A DNA stretch of 64,000 bases, from NCBI GenBank assembly GCA_963716585.1, contig CAVQTN010000002.1, forward strand, positions 558,001 to 622,000. The letters run 5' to 3'. Shown here piece after piece: positions 15,447 through 24,819 of this stretch. Within the stretch, counting starts at the first letter, position 1. Each line of letters opens with the position of its first letter. Below the pieces are notes generated by a model, which did no database searches, was not told the DNA's origin, and saw only the letters and a list, made by a program, of their open reading frames with translations. The stretch is from JAICUY01 sp963716585 (lineage in GTDB: Bacteria > Chloroflexota > Limnocylindria > QHBO01). The translations under genes were made by a program, and so were the position numbers.

Positions 15447-16907
15447 TTACTCGCCGGAGCCGTCGTCCTCGAAGACCGATGAGCCCGCGCTGACCGCCTC
15501 GCGCGCAGCGCCGCCCAGGGCCGCCGGCAGCGGCCGGGACAGGGGCACGGGCGTGATGTATCGGTCGACCAGTGCGCGCGTGCCGGCGATGTTCAGCTCA
15601 TCGAACAGCAGGCCGAACTTGTCGCGCAGGTGCGCGCCGATCTCCGTCGCCGCATCGCCGGGCAGCGTCCAGAGCTGGCGCTTGAACGGGCCGATCGCCT
15701 TCTTGCGCGTCTTGTACAGGAACTGCTCGTCCGTCTCACCCGGCTTGCGCTCGGTTGGGCAGTTGGCCAGGCACCAGGCCATCATCTCGGAGCGCAGCTC
15801 GTCGGGCAGGCCGCCGCCGTCGTACACGATGTTCTGGAGGCCGGTGGCCAGGTGGACCTCGGCCGTCCCATTGGCAGGAAAGTGGTGGAACGCATCGTCC
15901 GGCAGCGTCGAGGCGCCATGCTGCACGCACCCCGCCAGCCCGTACTCGTGGCGCGCCACGGTCGACAGGCGACGCAGGGTGTCGAAGTCGATGTCGACCG
16001 GCGCCACGCTGCCATCGGGCAGGACGACGCCCCCGTGCGACGTGCCGGTCTGGATACTGATCTTGCTGACGCCGAGCGGGGTGGAGGCATCGGTCCCCAG
16101 GCGACGGTGATACTCGTCGAGGTAGGCCCGCAGCTCCTCTTCGGTGGAGTTCGACTTGCCGACCTCGCCGATCTCACCCCCGATGTTGATCGTCACGCCG
16201 CCCGCCTGCAGCTCGCGGATCAGCTGGGTCAACGACGCGGTGTTGGCGGCGTTGACGCGCTGCTGCTCGGTCACCGTCGGCAGCGACAGGTCGACGAGCG
16301 TCGAGGAGTCGATATCGATATTGCAGAAGCCGGCGGCGATCGCCTCGCGGGTCAGGTCGCGGAGGCCTTCCATCTCCGCACCGGGGTCGGTCGACCACTT
16401 CGTGGCGTTGAACTGAAAGTGGTCACCCTGCAGGAAGACGGGGCCGGGCCAGCGCTCCCTGATGGCGGCGGCCAGGATGACCGCGGCGTACTCGGCGGGT
16501 CGCTGGTCGGTATAGGCCATCTCGCTCTTGGCGATCTCGAAGATGAGCGCGCCGGCGTCTCGCTCGCGGGCCGCGACAAATGCCTGGCGCGCGGTGAGAT
16601 AGCTGGCGGCGCGCACGTTGACGGCCGGCACAGTGAACTGCGTGGGATCGAACTCCTCGCGACCGCGGGCGAGGTACATCTCGTGGATCGAGGCCGATCG
16701 GCAGCCCAGCGCCTGGCTCGCCGACCAGATGATCCAGCGGCACGCATCGCGCAGCCCGGCGTCGTCGTTGAACACCGACTCGAAGGCCAGATCGTCGACG
16801 AGCTGGTCGCGCAGCCGGGCCTCGTCGTCGATCTCGAGGCGGTCGCCGACGATGTGAGCGGCCCCCGACAGCCGGCCACGCAGCTCATCGGCAGACGTGA
16901 AGGTCAT
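15447..16907 (-). CDS. Class II fructose-bisphosphate aldolase-like enzyme, long form
   Basis: Zinc-dependent aldol cleavage of fructose- or tagatose-type bisphosphates is the family reaction. The product has 486 residues, about 120 more than the usual enzyme. The zinc motif GDH appears in VFLQGDHFQFN, and other marks are EIGEVGKSNSTEEEL and SIQTGTSHGGVVLPDG, with a phosphate-loop-like GTSHGG and a metal-binding His in ARHEYGLAGCVQHGAS. The start ATG 16907 has AGGAGA upstream at good spacing. The extra length is an N-terminal helical domain of about 100 residues and a C-terminal extension. Exact substrate uncertain. Confidence 0.8.
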   Translation of the reverse strand: MTFTSADELRGRLSGAAHIVGDRLEIDDEARLRDQLVDDLAFESVFNDDAGLRDACRWIIWSASQALGCRSASIHEMYLARGREEFDPTQFTVPAVNVRAASYLTARQAFVAARERDAGALIFEIAKSEMAYTDQRPAEYAAVILAAAIRERWPGPVFLQGDHFQFNATKWSTDPGAEMEGLRDLTREAIAAGFCNIDIDSSTLVDLSLPTVTEQQRVNAANTASLTQLIRELQAGGVTINIGGEIGEVGKSNSTEEELRAYLDEYHRRLGTDASTPLGVSKISIQTGTSHGGVVLPDGSVAPVDIDFDTLRRLSTVARHEYGLAGCVQHGASTLPDDAFHHFPANGTAEVHLATGLQNIVYDGGGLPDELRSEMMAWCLANCPTERKPGETDEQFLYKTRKKAIGPFKRQLWTLPGDAATEIGAHLRDKFGLLFDELNIAGTRALVDRYITPVPLSRPLPAALGGAAREAVSAGSSVFEDDGSGE

Positions 16908-16933
16908 CCGTGCATCTCCTGCATGGGTCAATG

Positions 16934-17290
16934 CTAGCGAAGGCCGGAGAGCAGCGTGAATGCCAGCAACGGTGCGACCGCCAGGCCGACCCCGGCAGCG
17001 AGCAGGTACCACTCGCGCGCGGCGCGCGCATCGGCCATGCCGCGGGAACGCAATCCGGCGACCCACCACAGGACGGCGGACAGGCCGATCAGGTAGAGGG
17101 CCGTCGCCGTCGCGACCAGCCCGATGGCGAACGGGCGCACCCGACCGCAGTCACCGAAGTCGAGGAAGCCGCCCGGCGGGCAGGCCGCGGAGGCGTCGGT
17201 CCAGATCAGGAGTGCGGCCAGGACGACGACCAGCGCCGACCACGCGAGATGGGCCGCGATCAGCCGCGGACCGAGGTGGGGCGAGATCAG
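16934..17290 (-). CDS. Small three-helix membrane protein, last gene of the bc operon
   Basis: About 118 residues with three predicted membrane helices and two external cysteines (SAACPPGG and GDCGRV) between helices 1 and 2, which could form a disulfide. No ATG or GTG fits before the first helix. A CTG at 17290 overlaps the previous stop (CTGA), so start choice is uncertain. No family recognised. Its position suggests an accessory subunit of the respiratory complex upstream. Confidence 0.55.
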   Translation of the reverse strand: MISPHLGPRLIAAHLAWSALVVVLAALLIWTDASAACPPGGFLDFGDCGRVRPFAIGLVATATALYLIGLSAVLWWVAGLRSRGMADARAAREWYLLAAGVGLAVAPLLAFTLLSGLR

Positions 17291-17895
17291 CCCGCGGGCA
17301 GGGCGGCCGATCGCGACGCGGCCTCCGCCTCGCGCGCCTCCCGGCCGGTGACGCGCTGGTACTCGAGGTACATGTAGCCCAGCGTCGCGACACCCAGCGC
17401 GAAACCGATGGCTCCCAGCACCAGTGCCTGGAGCGGGAACGGGTTGGTTGCCTGCGCGGGCGTGGTCGGCACGAACGTCCCGCCACCCAGGTTGAACAGG
17501 AGCAGCGGCGCCAGCAGCAGGACGATCCCGGCGTACTGCAGCAGGTTGAGCACCCGGATCAGGCTCCAGGCGAAGCCCCGCCGGCCGCGCGCTGCCTGGG
17601 TCCACACACCCAGGATGATGAGGATCACGAAGTTGCCGCCGGCGATCGACATCGCCACCAGGAAGCCCACGTCCTCGCTGAACTTGAGGAACGGGATGTA
17701 CTGGGTGATGCCGTAGTAGACGTAGTTCGGGACGTAGGTCAGCAGGAAGTAGACGTAGATGAACAGCGGCACGCCCTTGAGCAGCGCCACCAGCCATGTC
17801 TCGCGACCGTAGAGCATCCAGTTCATGAAGTCATCGGCGAGACCGAGCGGACGGGCGAACACGCCGCGCTGGCGGCTGGGGCGGTAGACCGTCAT
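17287..17895 (-). CDS. Four-helix membrane protein of the bc operon
   Basis: 202 residues with about four membrane helices (near 45-65, 85-105, 120-140 and 155-175) and a charged C-terminus. The first 40 residues are cytoplasmic and aromatic-rich (FMNWMLYGRETWLVALLKG). No haem or metal motif was seen and no family recognised. The ATG at 17895 overlaps the cytochrome c stop, so it belongs to the same operon and is probably an integral subunit of that complex. Confidence 0.65.
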   Translation of the reverse strand: MTVYRPSRQRGVFARPLGLADDFMNWMLYGRETWLVALLKGVPLFIYVYFLLTYVPNYVYYGITQYIPFLKFSEDVGFLVAMSIAGGNFVILIILGVWTQAARGRRGFAWSLIRVLNLLQYAGIVLLLAPLLLFNLGGGTFVPTTPAQATNPFPLQALVLGAIGFALGVATLGYMYLEYQRVTGREAREAEAASRSAALPAG

Positions 17896-18696
17896 TGCTT
17901 CTGCTCCAGCAGGAACGTGATCAGCGCCTGCAGCTGCGAATCACCGAGCTCGTCCTTCGAATGCGGCGGCATGCCGGTCGGCGTCCCGCCGTTGTAGTTG
18001 TTGGCGGAGTCGCGGATCCACTTGTCCAGGAAGTCCTTCGGATCGGCGGCGTAGTCAGCCTTCATCTGGTCGAGGCCCGACGGCGGGACCGGCAGGCCCT
18101 CGGTCACCAGCTGCGTACCGATGTTCTGCAGGTTCGGACCGACGCCACCCTCCAGATTCGCGCCGTGGCAACCGGCACAGCCAGCGGCCGAGAAGACCTG
18201 CTTGCCGGCATCGGCCGTGTTCGGCACCTCGGCGCGGCGCAGGGGGCGCCGCCTCCGCCCAGCTGGTGACGAGCGCCACCACCGCGTCGATCTGCTGGAC
18301 GGTGAGGGGGCCGCCGACTTCGGTGCTCCACGCCGGCATGGGCGAGTTCACGTTGCCCGAGACGACGACGCCGCCGTAGCTCACGACGAGATGCACGTAA
18401 TCGGCGTTCACCTTGAGCTTGGCCGCGATGGACGCGCTGTGCAGGTTCGGGGCGATCGCGCCGTTCGGATCGTTCGGCACCTTGCCGCCCTTCCCGTCGG
18501 GGCCATGGCAGCGCGCGCAGCCGGCCGACGAGGGGTTGGAAGCATCGTTGGCAAAGACGACGCTGCCGTAGGCCAGCAGCTCCTTGTCCTCGCTCGTCTT
18601 GGCGGCGGTACGACGCGAGCCGTCGGTCACCCAGTAGAACATGGTGAACAGGGCCATCAGCGTGATGAGGAACACGCCCAGCGTCTTCAGTCGCAT
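17892..18696 (-). CDS. Membrane-anchored dihaem cytochrome c, frameshifted
   Basis: Electron-accepting c-type subunit of the bc complex. An N-terminal anchor (about 5-22) is followed by two cytochrome c domains: haem 1 at CARCH with methionine ligand region MPAWS, and haem 2 at CAGCH with MPPHS. The two domains lie in different frames; one extra base near 18228-18245 explains this (total length is a multiple of three plus one). The second domain alone has no signal peptide, so it cannot be a separate exported cytochrome. The start follows the Rieske stop by 4 bases. The dihaem arrangement replaces a single cytochrome c1. Confidence 0.85.
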
Positions 18697-18700
18697 CTGC

Positions 18701-19315
18701 TCAGCCGACGCAGTGCTGCATATCGGTCGGCCCCCGGTCGTCGAAGGTGTCGGTGCCGATGGGCGGACCGGTGATGATCTTCGAGGTGTCGACCGAGTAG
18801 ACCCCGTTGGCCAGGCTGTGGCTGAAGCGGTCCATGCCGCGGGGTGCCGGGCCGTCGCGCTTCTCGCCCAGGATGGTGTACTTGCTGCCGTGGCAGAGGC
18901 ACTCGAACCAGTGGCTCTTGTCGCACAGCTGCGGGATCTGGCAGCCGAGGTGCGGGCACTTTCGGTAGAGGGCCAGGACCTGATCGCCGGGGTCTTCGAC
19001 GGCCTGCTTGGTGCCGTCCACCAGCCCCTTGCCGGCGGGAACGTTGACGAAGAAGAGGCGCGCCTTGTTGTAGACGTATGGGAGGCCGTTCTTCCAGTCG
19101 GGCTGCTGGCCGCTGATGTCGGCGGCCGTCCCGATCTCGATGTGGCCACCCAGCCCGCCGGTCAGATTGGGCCACAGGAAGGCCAGCGTGCCCCCCAGGA
19201 ACTCCAGGCTCAGGAGCCCCATGCCGACGCCCACCATGCGGCGCATGAAGGTCCGCCGGCTGATCTCGCCGACATTCGGTCCCTGGACCTCGCCGTACGA
19301 ACTGTGTGTTGTCAT
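18701..19315 (-). CDS. qcrA: Rieske iron-sulfur subunit of the cytochrome bc complex
   Basis: High-potential [2Fe-2S] subunit that takes electrons from quinol at the outer site. 204 residues: a twin-arginine-like segment (SRRTFMRRMVG) and anchor, then the Rieske fold with CPHLGC and CLCHGS. Between the two boxes is a 13-residue insert with an additional Cys (PQLCDKSHWFE). The ATG at 19315 overlaps the cytochrome b C-terminal gene (ATGA). Position between cytochrome b and the dihaem cytochrome supports the role. Confidence 0.92.
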   Translation of the reverse strand: MTTHSSYGEVQGPNVGEISRRTFMRRMVGVGMGLLSLEFLGGTLAFLWPNLTGGLGGHIEIGTAADISGQQPDWKNGLPYVYNKARLFFVNVPAGKGLVDGTKQAVEDPGDQVLALYRKCPHLGCQIPQLCDKSHWFECLCHGSKYTILGEKRDGPAPRGMDRFSHSLANGVYSVDTSKIITGPPIGTDTFDDRGPTDMQHCVG

Positions 19316-19932
19316 AGGTTGAAGAACAGCCCCTGCCATGGCCAGACCCAGTTCCATCCCGGGCCTCTGAAGAACATGCCGACGAAGGTGACCAGCAGAC
19401 CGGTGACCATCAGGCACAGGAAGAAGACCCACATCAGCTTGCGGTCGCGCGCCGCCTTGTACGGCGAGCGATCGACGTACGGGATGATGGCCAGGCCGAC
19501 GAGGTAGAACGTCGGGACGATCACGCCGGCCACGGTCGGATTGAAGTAGCTCAGGATCTCCTGCAGCCCCAGGAAGTACCACGGCGCCTTGGCGACGTGC
19601 GGCGTGATGCCCGCGTTGGCCATCTCCTCGAGCGGTGCCGCGATGAGGAACGAGGCGATGACCAGCAGGGCGCTGATCAGCGCCGCCATCAGGAACTCGG
19701 CGCGCAGCAGGTGCGGCCAGGTCAGCACCGTCTCGTCGGGTCGCTTGTCGACGCGGACCATGGACTCCTGCTTGACGTAGGCCAGCAGCCGGAAGCGCTC
19801 GGTGCCGGGCACGCCCGGCGGACCGGGAAGCTTCGGCCCGGTGAGCGTCGGCTCGGCGATCGGCGCGCGGGTGGGCGCCTGGCTCGGCGCGTTCTTGTCC
19901 GCCGTGGCGTTGGGTCGCTTCTCGATGGTCAT
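19312..19932 (-). CDS. petD: Cytochrome b, C-terminal subunit (subunit IV-like)
   Basis: 206 residues with three membrane helices, the layout of b6f subunit IV. The quinol-site region reads KAPWYFLGLQEILSYF, corresponding to PEWYxxxxxxIL but with the PEWY glutamate not retained (APWY). A cytoplasmic N-terminus of about 60 residues is Pro/Ala-rich and longer than usual. ATG 19932 was chosen 4 bases after the cytochrome b6 stop; an upstream in-frame ATG lies inside that gene. Part of the split cytochrome b pair typical of b6f and Firmicutes-type complexes. Confidence 0.88.
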   Translation of the reverse strand: MTIEKRPNATADKNAPSQAPTRAPIAEPTLTGPKLPGPPGVPGTERFRLLAYVKQESMVRVDKRPDETVLTWPHLLRAEFLMAALISALLVIASFLIAAPLEEMANAGITPHVAKAPWYFLGLQEILSYFNPTVAGVIVPTFYLVGLAIIPYVDRSPYKAARDRKLMWVFFLCLMVTGLLVTFVGMFFRGPGWNWVWPWQGLFFNL

Positions 19933-19936
19933 GCGT

Positions 19937-20673
19937 CTAGACCGGGCCCGAGATCCCGCCATCCTTGCGGATGCGCCAGAAGTGGACGACCATCAGGAAG
20001 GCGGCGATCAGCGGCAGGAAGATCACGTGCAGCACGTAGAAGCGCAGCAGCGTGTTCTGGCCGACCTCGATGCCGCCCAGCAGGAAGAAGCTCGTCTCGA
20101 TGCCGAGCAGCGGGGCGTAGTCCGCCATCTGGGTGCCGACGGTGATGGCCCAGAACGCGATCTGGTCCCACGGCAGCAGGTAGCCGGTGAAGCTGAGCAG
20201 CAGGGTCAGCAGCAGCAGGGTGACGCCGATCACCCAGTTGAACTCGCGCGGCGGCTTGTAGGCGCCGTGGTAGAAGACGCGGATCATGTGCAGGAAGACG
20301 GTCAGCACCATGCAGATGCGCCGCCCAGCGGTGCATGTTGCGCACGAAATCGCCGAAGGCGACCGCGGTGCGAGATCGCCTGGATGTCCTGGTACGCGCG
20401 GCTCACGGACGGCACGTAGAAGAACATCAGGTACAGGCCGGTCACCGTCAGCGCCAGGAACAGGAAGAAGCTGATGCCGCCCAGGCAGAACGTGTACGTG
20501 TAGCGAACGGCGTGCTTCTTGACGCGCACCGGGTGCAGGTGCAGGAAGACGTTGTTCATGACCGCCAGCGCGCGCGTGCGGCTGGTGGTCGGGTACGGCT
20601 GCCGGAAGAAGCTGCGCCAGACGGCGGACTCCTTGACGACGCGGACGAGGTCGCCCGGCCCCGGAAGGGTCAT
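19937..20673 (-). CDS. petB: Cytochrome b6-type subunit, two frameshifts
   Basis: Dihaem cytochrome b carrying the quinone sites. The gene is split over three frames; removing one base near 20368-20372 and one near 20309-20313 gives about 244 residues (length is a multiple of three plus two). Haem histidines occur in NMHRWAAHL and FLHMIRVFYHG, and in LHVIFLP and VVHFWRIRK with 14-residue spacing in the last helix, as in b6. The N-terminal FCLGGISFF aligns with the b6 segment whose Cys binds the extra c-type haem. ATG 20673 overlaps the FAD gene. Confidence 0.88.
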
Positions 20674-22652
20674 CGTTCCACCGCCGCGCCGGCCTGCTGG
20701 CCGATCTGTCCCAGCACATTGTCCTTGTAGCTTTCCAAGAGGACCTTTCCGTCCGGGGTGAACCGTTCGAGCTCGAGCCGATCCATGGTGATGCAGTTGG
20801 TCGGGCATCGCTCGACGCAGAGGTTGCAGCGGATGCAGCGCTCCTCGTCGATGATCATGGCGATCCCCCGCGGCCACGACTGGAAGAGCTCGATCTCCGG
20901 GTCGTCGCCGCCGACCTGCGCCTTGTCGATCATGTAGATGACGCCCTCGGGGCAGACATCGGCGCAGAGCCCGCACAGGATACAGCGCGGCCCGTCGATG
21001 TTGATGTTGTGGTTGCACTGCAGGCAGCGGCTGCCCTCGCTGATCGCGCTGCGCGTGTCGTAGCCGACCTCGACGAGGCTGGTGAAGTCGCGACGCAGCT
21101 CAGGCGGCGCCATCGGAATGTGCTGCCGCTCGATCGCCTCGTACTTGTCCGGCATGTCGTGCTCGAGCGCCTGGGTGATCACGGCGCGGTTGATGACCGG
21201 CAGCTCCTCGAGCTCGTCGCCGCGCACCCCGGCCAGCCAGCGATCGACGGCGCGCGCCGTCCGGCGGCCACGACCCGCCGCCTCGATGATCGTCGCCGGA
21301 CCGGTCACGAAGTCGCCACAGGCGAAGATGCCGCCGACGTTGGTCTGGAACGTGTCGGCGTTGGTCACCACTAGGCCGCGCTTCAGGTCGAACTGCAGCT
21401 GCGTTGAGCTTCTTGCCCTCGGGCCCGACGGGCGTCGAGCCGTTCAGCGGCGGGGTGCGCCAGCGACGAGACCGACCCGCCGGCCACGGACATCGCGCGT
21501 ATCGGTGACCCCCAGGTGGCGGTTCAGCTTGGCGCCGTATTCGCCCAGGACGTTGTTGTCGGACGCCTGGCTGGTGCACGGGATGACCATGTCGCACGGG
21601 ATCGTGAACTCGCTGCCGGGGATCGGCTCGGCGCGTGCGCCGGCCGGTGGCGTCCGGCGCGCCCAGGCGGGTGCGCTGGAAGGTGATCCCGGCTCACCTT
21701 GCCGTCCGTGGCCTGCGACGACCTCGAGTGGGTGAGGCGAAGAATTCGAACTCGACGCCCTCGAAGCGGGTCTCGTGCTGCTCCTCCTCGTCGACGACCA
21801 TCTCGTCGGGGCCGCGGCGGTAGACGATGGTCGACGGTCTTGGCGCCCAGCCGCAGCGCGGTGCGCGAGGAGTCCATGGCCGTGTAGCCGCCGCCGACGA
21901 CGACGACGTGCTCGCCGACCCACTGCTCCTCGCCCAGGTTCGCCCGCTTCAGGAAGTCGACGCCGTAGATCACGCCGTCGATCTCCTCGCCGGGCACGTT
22001 CATGGCGACCGGGTACATGCAGCCGGTGCTGACGACCACCGCGTCATGGCGCTCCTGGAGCTGGTCGATGGTGACGTCACGGCCGATCTCGACGTTGTAG
22101 TGGAACTCGCACCCCGTGCTTGGCGACCCAGTTGACGTCGAGCTCGATGACATCGCGCGGCAGCCGGAAGGCCGGGACGCCGATGAGCGTGGTGCCGCCG
22201 CCCGACGGCAGCGCCTCGTAGACGTCGCACCTCGTGGCCGTAGCTGGCCAGCTCCTTGGCGACCGTCAGCCCGGCCGGCCCCGCGCCGATGACGCCGACG
22301 CTCTTGCCGCTGGGCGGCGCGACCACCACGTTGTCCGGCATGTTGTTGCCGTAGTGCCAGTCGACCAGGAAGCGCTTCATGGCGCGGATCGCGAGCGGCT
22401 TGTCGATGTCGGCCGCGGCGGCAGGCCTTCTCGCATGGTGCGCTGCAGACGTAGCCGCAGATGGCCGCGACCGGGTTCGGGTCGCGGGCCAGGATGTAGC
22501 CCTCCTCGAAGCGACCCTCGGCGGCGAGCATCAGGTAGCCCGCGGCAGTTGGTGTTGACCGGGCAGCCTTCCTGGCACTCGATGTTGCACTGAAGCCAGT
22601 CGACGCCGACTTCGGCGGTCTGGAACCTCAGCGGGATGGCATTTCGGAGATC
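20670..22652 (-). CDS. FAD/NAD(P) oxidoreductase with ferredoxin-type 4Fe-4S domain (GltD-like), heavily frameshifted
   Basis: Probably feeds electrons from NAD(P)H or ferredoxin to the adjoining bc complex. Pieces in order: an N-terminal Fe-S helix domain (LQCNIECQEGCPVNTNC, then CGYVCSAPCEKAC), an FAD site (IGAGPAGLTVAKEL), a second nucleotide site (HVVVVGGGYTAMDS), the GltD-type IFACGDFVTGPATIIEA, and two 4Fe-4S motifs (CILCGLCADVCP and CIRCNLCVERCP). At least eight single-base insertions break the frame, for example near 22540, 22412, 22227 and 22113, and more between 21400 and 21830. The start codon is not clear; about 22650 is a guess. Its stop overlaps the cytochrome b start. Confidence 0.8.
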
Positions 22653-22774
22653 ACTGGCGTACGGTCGCTGAGCGGGTGTCCACCACGAGTTGCTGAGGGT
22701 CGATGCAGCGGCGACTCGATGCTATCCGTCGCGCGCTCACCGTGTCAAAGCAACCGCGATGCTCGATGAGTTCG

Positions 22775-24819
22775 TCACCGGCTCGAGAAGTAGCGCGCCA
22801 TGACCTGCCGGACGAGCGGAGCGGCGCGGTCGCCGCCGGTGCCCAGCGGCACGTAGGCGAGGACCGTGGCCGACCACGATCTGCGGCGTCGTCGGCCGGT
22901 GCGAAGGCCGGGAACAGCGCGTCGGGCTGCGGTCGTGCCGGTCTCGGCGGTGCCGCTCTTGCCCGCCGACCGGGATGCCGGAAGCCCGAAAACGCTGGAA
23001 AGCCGGTGCCGTACGAGAGCGTGATCGACCGCCTCGAGCGACCTGGTCACGAAGTCGAAGCTGCGCCTTGCTGACGTTGACCTTGGTCGTCACCAGCGGG
23101 TCGATCTGCTCGACCACGGTTCCGTCGGGCAGCGTCGCGCCGGTCACCAGGCGCGGGACCCAGCGCGTGCCGCCGGTGGCGAACGTCGCGTACGCGTTGG
23201 CCAGCTGCAGAGGCGTGCCGACGTAGAGGCCCTGGCCGATGGCCAGCTGGATCTGGTCGAAGGAGCCGTAGCTCGCGCGGCGGATCAAGGGTCGACAGGT
23301 ACGCATCGTCCGGCACGATGCCGGACTCCTCAGCCAGGTGCCGGATGCCCGTGAACTCGCCGAAGCCGAACTCGCGGAGCAGCTTCGTCAGCGCCGTAGG
23401 ATCCTTGCGATAAATGCGCAGCGCCAACGGCATGTACGTCGTGTTGCAGCTGAAGGCCATGGCCTGCAGCAGGCTGACCAGGCCGGGCAGCGAATGGTCC
23501 TTGTAGTTGTGCGCCGTGAAGTCGCTCGAGAACTGCCAGGTCGGCGGACAGGTAACAAGCGTCTGCGGCGTCGCGACCCCGGTCTGCAGCGCCGTCGCCA
23601 GCGTGAACGGCTTGAACGATGATCCCGCCGGGTACGTGCCCTGCACGGCGCGGTTGAAGCGCTGGTCCTGCGACGCGCGGGCGAGCTTGATGCCGTTGAG
23701 CGTGGTGCCGATGGTCATCGAGTTCGGGTTGAAGGCCGGCGCGCTGGCCATCGCCCACACGTCGCCGGTCTTCGGATCGATCGCGACGGTCGCGCCGTTC
23801 GGGTGGCTGCGCAGACCGGCCTCGGCGCTGGCCTGCAGCCCGGTGCGGATGGTGATGGTCACGTCGGCTCCGGGCACCAGCTGCTTCTGGAGCACCGCGA
23901 CCGGCCGCCCCGTCTCCGGGACGGCGCTGAGCACGAAACCCGGCTGCCCGCGCAGCAGGTCCTCGGCGCCGTACTCCAGGCCACTGCGGCCGACCAGGTC
24001 GCCGGTCCGATACCCTCTGGCCGCCAGCGTCCTGAGATCGTCGGCGGTGACCTCGCTGACGTAGCCGATGGTCTGCCCGGCAAGCCACTCCTGCGGATAG
24101 ACCCGCGCGCCGTCCTTGCGCGTCTCGGCGAAGACGGCTCCCGAGACCGATACGATCCGGCCCCGCTTCGGCATGCTGCGCTCGAGCTTCAGCGTCCCGG
24201 CATCTCCGAGCTCAGGAAACAGCAGAGCCGGGCTCCAGCGGATCTGCCAGCCGTTGGCACCGAGGGTGAGCGGCACCTGCCGGTCGATGCTCAGCTCACC
24301 AAACAGGTCGGTGTGGGCCGAGATCGCGAGTGGCACGCCCAGGCCGGGAACGGGCCCGGGGAGCACCGCCGGCGACGGGCTCGGGGTCGGCTGCGGTGTC
24401 GCCGTCGGGCTCGGCCCAGACGATCGGGTGGCTTCTGGCGTGGGCGCCGGCGTCGGGGCGGGCAGATCCATCGGACGCGGCTCGGGCGGCAGCGCGATCC
24501 GCTCGGGCGTGCCGCTGGCGGCCGTCAGGCCGGTCAGCCGGGCGAGCTCACCGAAGCTGGCGTACAGCGCACTGAACTGCTTCTCCGGGTGGGCCGCGCG
24601 ATCCGCCGGCGCGAGGAGGGCCCACATCGCGGCGTAGTCGCCCTTGCCCCACGCGAGCGCGAACTCGTCGACAATGCGCACCGCGTCGTCGAGCGGCGGA
24701 GCGGCCGCGCCGCTCGGATAGGGCGTCGGCGTTGGCCGGGATGGACCGCAGGCACTCGCCAGGATGGCCAGCACCACGAGCGCGATGAACGGCCGCGCAC
24801 TCCCCCAGGTGCGTGTCAT
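22775..24819 (-). CDS. Class B penicillin-binding protein (NTF2-like plus transpeptidase), frameshifted at the 3' end
   Basis: Peptidoglycan D,D-transpeptidase. From ATG 24819: lipoprotein signal (LASACG), an NTF2-like MecA_N-type domain (about 35-90), a Thr/Pro/Ser-rich linker, a dimerisation region, then the transpeptidase. The active-site serine is in GSSFKPFT (SxxK), the second motif in FSCNTT (SxN) and the third in AGKSGTAETG (KSG). The last 170 residues are broken by several single-base insertions (near 23290, 23070, 22985 and beyond). ATG overlaps the PIG-L stop. The architecture resembles PBPA/PBP2a-type proteins of Gram-positive lineages. Confidence 0.87.

Noticed and set aside
17892..18227. 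A separate soluble cytochrome c gene
   Set aside because: It lacks a signal peptide, starts with a GTG within the coding run of the first cytochrome domain, and joins it by removing one base.
20300..20380. Programmed frameshifting in cytochrome b
   Set aside because: No slippery site or common motif is shared by the shifts. Many unrelated genes are affected and all shifts are insertions, so error is simpler.
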